Below the pieces are notes generated by a model. The model did no database searches and had not been told where the DNA came from. It saw only the letters and a program-made list of their open reading frames with translations. This document shows positions 45,301 to 56,081 of a stretch of DNA of 64,000 bases, piece after piece. The stretch covers positions 222,624,943 through 222,688,942 of the forward strand of contig NC_084482.1 of assembly GCF_030035675.1 (NCBI RefSeq), read 5' to 3'. How positions within the stretch are numbered: position 1 is the stretch's first letter; each line of letters begins with the position of its first letter. Source of the DNA: Rhineura floridana. Taxonomy: Eukaryota > Chordata > Lepidosauria > Squamata > Rhineuridae. The position numbers and the translations under genes are program-made.

Positions 45301-48300
45301 ACCAGATGGTGGATGTCCAACCTGCCCTGGATGGGGTAGCACTCCTTCTGTAGAGCAGGTTCATAGCTTGGGGTTTTTCCTAGAACCATCTCTGTCATTT
45401 GAGGCTCAGGTAGCCTCGGTGGCATGGAGTGCCTTCTACCAACTTTGATTGGTGACCCAGCTATGCCCCTATCTGGACAGGGATAACCTGGCTTCAATTG
45501 TCCATGCTCTGGTAACCTCTAAATTAGATTACTGCAAAGTGCTCTACATGGGGCTGCCTTTGAAGACAGTTCAGAAACAGCAGCTTGTTCAAAATGCAGC
45601 GGCCAGATTGCTAACAGGGACCAGATGGTTTGAATATATAAAACTGATTCTGGCCCACTTACTTTGCCTGCCTGTATGTTTCCAAGCTCAATTCAAGGTG
45701 CTGGTTTTAACCTATAAAGCCTTACATGGTCTGGGACCACAATACCTGATGGAACGCCTCTGCCAACATGAACCCACCCATACACTACTCTCAACATCAA
45801 AGGCACTCCTGCAGGTGCCTACTCCGAGGGAAGCTGGGAGTCTGGCAACAAGGGAGAGAGCCATCTCAGTGGTGGCCCCCAAATTATGGAACGATCTTCC
45901 TGATGAGTTGCACCTGTCTTTTCGGTGCCAGGTCAAGACTTTCCTCTTCTCCCAGGCATTTCAGCATGTGCTTTTAAGTTGCTTGTTAAAAAAATGTTTT
46001 AAAATTTGCATATTTGTTTTTAATAGTTTTAACTGTTGTTAACTGCCCACAGAGCTTTGGCTATGGGGTGGTATACAAATGCAATCAATCAATCAATCAA
46101 TCAGAATAACAGGGTTGTATTCCCCCTGTCCTTCTCCCAATAGAGGTCATCCATCAGGGTGACCAAGGCTGATTCAGTCCCATAACCAGTTCTGAATGCA
46201 GACTGGAATGGCTCAAGATAATCTGTTTCATTCAAGAGTATATGAAATTGCTGTGCACAACCTTCTTGATCACCTTCCCTAAAAAGGGGGTACTTGTGAC
46301 CAGGCAGTAGTTATCACAAAGTAGTGGGTCCAAGGTGGGGTTTTCAGGAGCGGTCAGATCACCGACTTTTTCAGGGTGGCAGGAACCACTCCCCCTGCAA
46401 TGACCCGTTGACCACACATGGATCCACTCAGTCAGACCTCCTTGGCAAGCTTTAATAAGCCAAGAAGGGCAAGGGTCGTGAGGACATGTTGCTGGCCTCA
46501 TCATCTCAAGCCCTTGTCCAATGTCAACAGGCCACATCAATGGAAACCGATCCCAAGAAGCTGCAGGAGACGTTGCACTTAACACCTCACTGGGGACTAC
46601 AGTAGATGTGGATGGGCCCTCAAGATTTCTATGGGGACAGCTTTATGTTCAAAGTGCCTTGCAAACAATTCACATTTGGCCTCCAAAGGGTATAAAACTC
46701 CATCAATGAAGGACAGGATAAAAATATAATGAGACTGTAAGCTGCTGAAGGCAGAGACCTTTACTCTTGTACCCTATAAATTATTTGGTGTACTGAGAGC
46801 ACTATATAAATGAGAGGCAGCTAATCTTTTTCAGCCCGAGGGCCACATTGACCATAGTATACTTTCCAGGGGCCACCATGTTAAAATAGGTGCAGTCAAA
46901 GAGTTTTATGTAACTTTAAAATTGACAACGAGGACTTCAAACTTATCAAGGATTATCAATACCTTGGCACAGTCATTAACCAAAATGGAAACAACAGTCA
47001 AGAAATCAGAAGAAGGCTAGGACTGGGGAGGGCAGCTATGAGAGAACTAGAAAACATCCTCAAATGCAAAGATGTATCACTGAACACCAAAGTCAGGATC
47101 ATTCAGACCATGGTATTCCCAATCTCTATGTATGGATGTGAAAGTTGGACAGTAAAAAAAGGGAATAATCAATTCATTTGAAATGTGGTGTTGGAGGACA
47201 GCTTTGCACATACCATGGACAGCAAAAAAGACAAATAATTGGGTGTTAGAACAAATTAAACCAGAACTATCACTAGAAGCTAAAATGATGAAACTGAGGT
47301 TAACATACTTTGGACACATAATGAGAAGACCTGATTCACTAGAAAAGATAATAATGCTGGGAAAAACAGAAGGGAGTAGAAAAAGAGGAAGGCCAAAGAA
47401 GAGATGGATTGATTCCGTAAAGGAAGCCACAGACCTGAACTTACAAGATCTGAACAGGGTGGTTCATGACAGATGCTGTTGGAGGTCGCTGATTCATAGG
47501 GTTGCTATAAGTCATAATCAACTTGAAGGCATATAACAACAACAACGAGTTGCATCCGATATAGTGGGTGGGTTAAAGTCACTTAGCGGTATAATTGTCT
47601 TGGTGAAATATTGTGCAGGCGAAAACACAAGCACATTACCAACAGATTCCACAGGTATGAGCTGTTGCAACAGATTCCACAACAAGAATCAGCTGTTGCT
47701 GAACAAGCTTCCGCTAGTGCAACCATTGCATTGGATTCCTTTGTTGCACAATATTTAAATTCTTTCATCCACTAGTGCAAGGGACTGAGAGTTTCAAAGT
47801 GGGTGTTTCAATAGGTTTTCCATCAGCTATTCTATTTAAATCTTTCTAATAATTAATTTTATTAGTAGTTTTTAACATTATATTTTGATGTATGTGGGGG
47901 GCAGGGTTTCACAGCCACTGAGGATGCAGTTGGGAAGCTCACACTGCTGCAGATATTATATGAGGATTTTTTTTATTTTACAATTTAAATATGGTAGGGG
48001 TTGGGGAAACCCTTGGCCACCTCATCTAGTTACTAAGATAAGTAGTAACAAAAGGAAAGTTGACCCGTGCAAAAAAACAGGTGAACTCCTCTCATAACGC
48101 ACTTTCACAGGGACCCACTGCTAGATCTTGGATAACTGCTGAACACTGGAATTGACAGGCATTCAAAGGCAGCTTCACTCAGAGCATGTTATTAGAGGTC
48201 AAGGGATGGGGAATACAGTGACATGAGAAACATGATTACTCCCACCTGGTTGAGCCATTTGGGCCACACAATGGCATCCCGGTCAATGGTGCACTTTAGG

Positions 48301-51300
48301 TCTCGGGATCCCTGTCTGCTGATGTTCCCAAACTTCACCCTGAGGACAGACCTATTAGGAAACACCACCCAGTTCACAAGGTCCAAGTCGGCTGCCAGTT
48401 CCCCATTCTCATCCAAGTACACTCCATGCATAGAAGAATTGTAAAACTGGGAGTTTCCCAGGAAACTGTGGAGCTAGAATGGTAAAGAGCAGCATTTACA
48501 ATACAGGAAACCAGAGCTTGGAAGTAAATAGTTACAAGTAACAAATAACTTGTACTTGTAATTCATTACATTTTGAGGAACAAGTGGATAATTCATTTAC
48601 ATAATGTTTCCAGCATTACTTTTGGGAATTACTGGGGGGGGGGAAGCAGGGGAAGTCTTCTGCTCCTCTGATTTGTGGATGAAAATCATGTTCCTCAAAC
48701 TGGGCTTCTGTGCAGTGTTGCTCTTTCCTCATGCTCTGTGGATGGGTAGGAGGCGACGAGGGAGGAGGTGGAGAGCAAGACGGGGTAGAGTGGAGAAAAC
48801 AATTGTTTTAAGAAATGAATGGTGGTGGTGAAGAATGAAGTGGAAGGGAAAAGGAGATGGAGGACAAGAACATGGATAAAGGAGGAGAAGGAGGCAGCAG
48901 CAGAATGGAGATAAAGAACTGTGGAGGTGAAAGTGTTGAGTATTATTAGTTGAGTATTATTATTAGGCAATACTACCTCTGGTTGTTTTTTTTCATCAAG
49001 TCTGAAACTTTGAGCAAGGAAGAGTTTGTTATGTCTTTGTAGAGCCTTGCAGGCCATCAAGGCCATCACTATGCTGGTGCCTAGCAACCAGAGATAACAG
49101 GCTGGAACAGCACAGGAAGTTTTCTGTGGGGGTTTGGATTTTGGAGGAGAAGCAGCTTTTCTGTGTGTGTTCCTGCTGTGGGGGGGGGGAAGAAGAAACT
49201 TCTTAAGCTAACATGCCTTAATGTCCTGAGTAAATTGGACTCTTAATACTATGTCATGTCCTTGGATTTCTTGACCACTTATACTCAATGTAACAGCGCT
49301 TACAACGCACACCTCAACAGGGTTATGGGCCCAGATCCAGCACGTGTTACAACGAAGTAAGTGGTCTGAGCTGCAGACTGAGTTCCAGAGAGCAGTGTGT
49401 GATTGATTGTGCCAGACAGAGGTGAGCTGAGATGGCTGTAAACATGTCTGGAGGCATGCCCATGGAGAGACTTAATGAAAATAATTACGCCAGCTGGAAG
49501 ATGAGAATGCGGGCTTTTCTGATAAAAGAGGAGTTATTTTCTGTGATTGAAGGGACCCCACCGGTACCACCAACAGCGGCCTGGATGCGGAGAGATGAGA
49601 AGGCACAGGCTTTTATTACCTTGGCTCTATCCGACTCTCAACTGCTGCACGTAAGAGATGAACCCACAGCCAGACGTATGTGGGACATGTTGCAGGCTCT
49701 TCATGTGCAACAGATAGCGGGATCCAAGCTGTGTCTGGCAAGGAAGCTGTACCAGATGCGTTTCATGGGTGAGTGCACCATGAGTGAGCATCTTACTGAA
49801 TTTAGGTGCCTATTTGCTGAATTAGAAGACCGAGGCGTGGAACACAGTATCCTGCAGAAAACGTATATTATCCTGGCTTCACTCGATGGAAGCTGGAATA
49901 ATTTTGTGATGGCTATGGAAGCAATGCCACATGGCGGCCTGAATGTCAGTTTTATTGAGGAAAAATTGACCCAGGAGTGGCAGCGAAGACAGGAGGTGAA
50001 AAAGGCTGAGCCGAAGGAAGCTGTCAGAAGCAAGCAGGCAAGCTACCAGGAGCAGCAACGGCTGAAAACTTGTTATTTTTGTGGAGCGTGTGGACATATT
50101 CAAAGAGACTGTGCAGTCAAGCAAAGAAGCAGAGATGGAGGCTGGAAACAGAGCAGTGTGAACTTTGTCAGTGCAGAAAAGCCTCGGTTTATGGAGATGG
50201 ACTGGATTTTAGACAGCGGAGTATCCATACCCTCGTAAAGGACTTACATTTATTGCACACTTCAAAGGCGGTGCAGGACTCTGTTCTTTTAGCTGATGGA
50301 TTGAGATGAACTGTCAAGGCACGAGGGACGCTGAAACTTAGTAAGATTGGCATAATTTCTGATGTATCGTATGTCCCTGAATTGTCTAATAATATTCTGT
50401 CTGTTCGAAAACTGACCAGCATTGGGTTTTCAGTGGTGTTTGACAGAGACAAATGTTTCGTGAAAAGAGGGGGTGAAATATGCATGCAAGGGAGCCTGAA
50501 AGATTCACAGTTTGTAATAAAAAGCAATCAGGCAGGGTGTGTTGCATTTGGTGCTGAGGCGCAGACACATAAAGGCTGTGTGCATGATTGGCACAGAAGG
50601 CTGGGGCATGCAAACTGTAAAACAATTAAGAAAACCCCGAGTCTGAGTGAAAACATGAAATTGACAGATTGTGGTCAGTTAATTGATTGTGATGCCTGCC
50701 ATAAAGCTAAAATGACAATTGCACCCATAAACAGGGAGGCGGAAAGCTCGACAACCGCTCCCTACCAGCTCATTCATGTTGATTTATCAGGGCCAATAAA
50801 CAGTTCACGAGGAGGTGCGAGGTACTTTATGGTAGTGGACGATGATTTCTCCAGGTTCACTCATGTTTATTTGGTCAAACGGAAAGATGAAGCAGAGCAG
50901 AAGTTGCGTCTGTTCATCAAGAAAATTCAAACGCAGCATAATGTCACTGTGAAGGCGATACGATCAGACCAAGGGGGGGAGTTTACAAGCAAAGCATTAC
51001 ATGCATACCTTGAAAGTGAAGGTATAGAACAACATTTCACAGCTCCATTTTCTCCGTTTTCTAACGGGTTAGCGGAGAGAAAAAACAGAGGGCTTCAGGA
51101 AGCTTTGAGAGCCATGTTGGAGGATTCTAGTCTTGCACACTCTTTTTGGGCAGAATGTATTCTTTATGTGAATTATATACACAATAGGGTGTTACATAGT
51201 GCCATTGGAATGTCACCCTACGAAAAACTCACTGGGAGGAAGCCGAGGGTGCACCACATTTAGAGATTTGGAGCCTGTTTCTGGGTCCATATTACACAAG

Positions 51301-54300
51301 GGAAAAGACGTGGCAAATTGGCACCTAGAGCACAGGAAGGATTTGTGCTGGGTTTCCAGAATGCATATTACAGAGTGTGGATTCCAAAAACACAGCAAGT
51401 TGTTCTGAGCAGAAGCATTAAAGTCTCAGACAAGCCTTGGGATCAAAAGCAAACAGTTATTCTCAATGGATCAGATGACACAACACCTACACCTACACAA
51501 GGGGTGAAAGTGGAAGGAACAGATATTCCACTGAAGGATGCATTAAATGAACTGATTTGGGGCAAACATAAAACAAAGAAATGTAAGGCTGACGATATGA
51601 CATATCCTGAGCAAGCCATGCCAGGAAAAAGTTCAGATGGGGGTGCAGCAGGAGAAGCAGAAGCTCCAGTTACTTTAAGGCGCTCTGAGAGAGCTAACAT
51701 TGGGAAACCTCCTGACAGATTTACTGTGGGTTTAGTCAGCAGCCCAGGTATGCACAAAGTTGTGGATATGGATGCAGAAATGTTATATCTGACTTGTGTA
51801 CAACCAAAGTTTGAATAAAGTTGGAAACTGTAATGTATGATGCAATGTATGTACTGAACTGTATTACTGTATGTATTGAAGAACTGCACTGCTGAAAATG
51901 AAATGTTATAGTTGCAAATGTTATAGAAGCAGTCTTGATGAAAAAGGTGGGGGCTGTTGAGTATTATTAATTGAGTATTATTATTAGGCAATACTACCTC
52001 TGGTTGTTTTTTTTATCAGGTCTGAAACTTTGAGCAAGGAAGAGTTTGTTATGTCTTTGTAGAGCCTTGCAGGCCGTCAACGCCATCACTATGCTGGTGC
52101 CTAGCAACCAGAGATAACAGGCTGGAACAGCACAGGAAGTTTTCTGTGGGGGTTTGGATTTTGGAGGAGAAGCAGCTTTTCTGTGTGTGTTCCTGCTGTG
52201 GGGGGGAAGAAGAAACTTCTTAAGCTAACATGCCTTAATGTCCTGAGTAAATTGGACTCTTAATACTATGTCGTGTCCTTGGATTTCTTGACCACTTATA
52301 CTCAATGTAACAGCGCTTACAACGCACACCTCAACAGAAAGATGACAGGGTGTGTGTGTGTGCACGTGTGTGTGTGTGTGCATGCCTCCCTCCCTCCCTC
52401 CCTTACCAGCAGAGAGACCACCATTGCTAACTTATGGATCAAAATAATTATTCTACTACCTCTGTATGTGTGTGTTTATTTTTAATGTTGTTTTAGGCTA
52501 CTTAGATGTGCAGCAGCCAAGGCCAGTATCTTGTAGGCATTTTTTAAAAATAGTAACTGAGTCTCTTGGACAAAGGCTGGAGCTTTGTGGAGCTTGGCTG
52601 TTGCCAAAGTAGATCCCCATGAGGAGGGAAGAAGGGTTTTGGAGAGCCTGCACAATGTCAGGGAACTCCAACTTAAAGAACAGGGGATCTTAATCCAAAT
52701 GGGCAACTGCAGGGAAAAGGGGCAACTATGCTAGTGATGGGAGCTCTTAACACAAGGGCTGTGTCCTCTGGGCCAGTGTAAAGGGAAATAAAGAGGAACC
52801 AATTCAGCAGAGCTTGGAAAAGTTACTTTTTTGAACTACAACTCCCATCAGCCCAATCCACTGGCCATGCTGGCTGGGGCTGATGGGAGTTGTAGTTCAA
52901 AAAAGTAACTTTTCCAAGCTCTGCAATTCAGGGCAAATGGGTTTGCAAAATGTCACCTCCCCACTACATTTCACATCAGCATAAATGTCTGGGATGGTAA
53001 AGAAAATACCTGCCATGGCTGCAGCCTTTGAACTTCCAGCCTGTCTGTCATCCTCCATTTAGATCTAGATGAATAAGCAACATCTAAGGCACGGGCTATG
53101 GCTTGGATGGTGTTGTAAATCCTGTAGCTATCTAAAGAGAGTGTTCTTTCTAGATCATCTTGGGACAGCTTCTCCACTTTTTGTCTCTCTCTACATCTTG
53201 TCCAGCCTTTCACAGACAATGCATGCTTTAAATATGAACATTTAAAACCTTTATCCACAAAGTCCTTGATAGCAGAGGAAAAGGGCAGAGAATCATCATA
53301 TGTTGTCCTTTTATTTGTCCCAATAAAGAAGGAAAAAATACCATGGATGTGTTGGAAAGATAAGGCAGGGTACTTTAAGTTCAAGGAGATGTCCCACATA
53401 GCTGTTGTGATCAAGATTTTCCCTTCAATGGGATTTATGAACTTGTCAAATATTGTTTCTATAATTAATATTCCTACCGAGACAAAACTAGTCTCTACAT
53501 AGTAAACAAATACATTGACTTGTTCCCACTTTTGGAATGGAAGAGGATTTATCTCTACTTGATTTGTATGCACTCGTGGGATGCTTTCTGAGATGGCAAC
53601 ACAAATGCCACTCCTGAGGAGCAGAGGCCTCAAGGTCTTCATGAACCTCTCTCCATTGTCGGTGTCTAAAGAAATTAGCCCAATAAACGTCCATCTGAAG
53701 TGCAGGAGCAGCTTAACAATCCCTGGGTACTGGAATTCTTCTCTGGGAACCATCCGGTAGAAAAAAGGGAACTGGGTCTTATCGCTCAGAACAGGAGAGA
53801 CAAAAGCATAACTGACCTGGCAAGGAAAGTAAGAATCATGACTTGCTTTGCTTGAGATGAAAGCCCGATTTTTTCTTTCAGATCAAAACCCAAACGTTTT
53901 CCTTGTAAAAACAAATCTTTTTGCCTACACTTTTCCTGACCTATAAGATCAGTCCCTGGTTTTATATGTATGAATCCCCTGAACTCCTGCTTTTATATCC
54001 TTTTATATTATGTTGTATGTTGTATTTTTGTTGCAATGATTTTGTTCCTGTTTCTTTCCACCTTGAATACCACTTAGAGAATCTTAAAATATTAAGCAGA
54101 TTATAAGAGCTTTAAATAAAGAAATAAAACTGCCCATTATTTAATTGCACAACCAACTATACAAAAGAAGTTCTCTTCTGTTCCCCTTTTATGCTGGGAA
54201 CTGTGAGGGAAAAACTACAGCTCCCATTATTCTTTTAGGGGAGGTCATTGTTAGAATGGAAAATTTTGAAATTAATTTGTCTCCCATGAAATAGATCTTT

Positions 54301-56000
54301 AGTAAAAGCCAATGTTAAGTTGTCTGACATGCAAGGGTTAAGGGATGAAGGTCGACACTGGAACAACAAGTGAGATTCACATACAACTGTATCATTTTGT
54401 GTGCTGTGCGTAACTATGCCAGGCCAAGACTCCCAAGACTCCCACCTGCGTGCTTTGTACAATCTGCCTAGTGATAGAAGAATATATCTATGCTTGTGAG
54501 AACTTTAACTTTAGTCCTCACTGGACGGCAAGAGCTGCCTGTGAGTCTCCGTTTGCAAACGAAATAAAGAAAGCCTTGGTTTGGAACCTTGAGTCTCACG
54601 TTGTTTGAGTATTGGGATCTCATCCAGCAGTATGAACCTCGAAATTGAGTGTAACATCATGTGCTTGAAAAGGGCACCAAATGAGTCTATGGTGTGGATG
54701 TGACCATAGAGAGAGACCAAGAGTGCTTAGGATCTCCCTTGATGGATTTTGGCCCTTACAGTTCATCTCTCCCTTTTTTTTTTGTTAAATAATAAAAAGA
54801 GGCTTAAGGCTACAATCCTAAACACACTATCCTCTCTGACTGCAACGTCTGGGGCATGAACTGTTGGTGACTGACCAGGAACAAGACCTTGGGATCAGAG
54901 TGTACACCTTGATGATGATGTTGACCCCTTGTGTAAAAAGAAGTGCAAATAAAACTGCTGCCAGTATCTATTATTTGGTGGTTTGAGAGTGTTTTTTTTA
55001 CTTGATTCTGTCTACAATAACAAAATAAACTATTTCACATTAAATATATCCATAACAATTATAATTGCATCAGTATTATCCCATTCCAGTACAAAAATGG
55101 TACTCAGTTCTTCTGAAAGATCTCCATTTTCTGAATTGTTCCCTCCCATAACTGTTGGGAACAGGTAATTTTATTCAGATCTCCCAGGTCTTCTTCACGT
55201 TGATGAGGATGACATTGTGTTGATGCTGCACAAAACCTGCCTGCATGAACTGCACCAAGTTCACAATAAATTCTGTGTGGAAGCCTCCTATGTCTTGATT
55301 TGAAATTTTGAAAATCCTGTTTGAGTAGAGATGACTGTGAGAAAATAAAAACATGTGTCTATCCACCAGGAGCAGCGAAACGTCTCTGAAACAATTTGCA
55401 ATACTCTTTCAAAAATTATTATCTGTCTCCAGTCTCATTCAACATCCACTTCACTCACTTTTTGAATTCTCTGGAGAGATTGCAAAGTGGAATTAGGCTC
55501 AACCAGCAAATGCTCCACCCCTCTCCATTCCTACCTGTGGGATTTTATAGATACCCAACAAGCTTGACATCTGGATAGAGATTTCAGAGTCAGCCCCTTC
55601 AAGAACAGCCAGCAAATTATTCCGCCTTCCACAGTTATAGTTTGGAACATTCGCCTCCCAAGTAGACAGCAGGTCTAACAAAGCATTGTACGTCACCCTT
55701 CCTTTAAAAAAGTTCTCATGGATGTTGTAGCCCAGGGTGATGTTGGGTAAGAGCCTGGGATTCTTGTTGATATCCTGAATGGCAAACAAGAAGGAGAGAA
55801 TCTGCCAGTACTTTGTGGATAATTTCCTGCAAAAATGTACATACATCCTACATTCACTGAGTATATGAGATTCAGCTTTCAGTTGTTGAAAAGCTTTTAT
55901 AGACATTATAAAACTCTGGATATAATTTCTAGAATTTATACCAATACTGATCCAAGGTCAAATCCACAAGCTCAACAGCCAATCCTCACTTAATAATGCG

Positions 56001-56081
<81 letters not shown>

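Larger units (their letters stand above)
48934..52336 (+). mobile_element. Copia LTR element (fossil) in gene B intron 3
   Basis: 3403 bp with LTRs of 386 and 382 bp that begin TGTTGAG and end CTCAACA, flanked by a perfect 5-bp duplication GAAAG (48929-48933 and 52337-52341). Parts seen: Gag at about 49.43-50.2 kb ([17 protein letters not shown]; zinc knuckle [14 protein letters not shown]), a protease trace near 50.2 kb (WILDSG), and a pre-integrase and integrase region at about 50.55-51.4 kb ([43 protein letters not shown]). Reverse transcriptase and RNase H were not recognised. It looks broken, with a few breaks. LTRs differ at about five positions plus two short gaps, so it is fairly young. 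Oriented against the gene. Confidence 0.9.

Noticed and set aside
49320-49340. A host tRNA gene fragment
   Set aside because: The tRNA-iMet complementarity sits exactly after a Copia LTR, so it is a primer-binding site.
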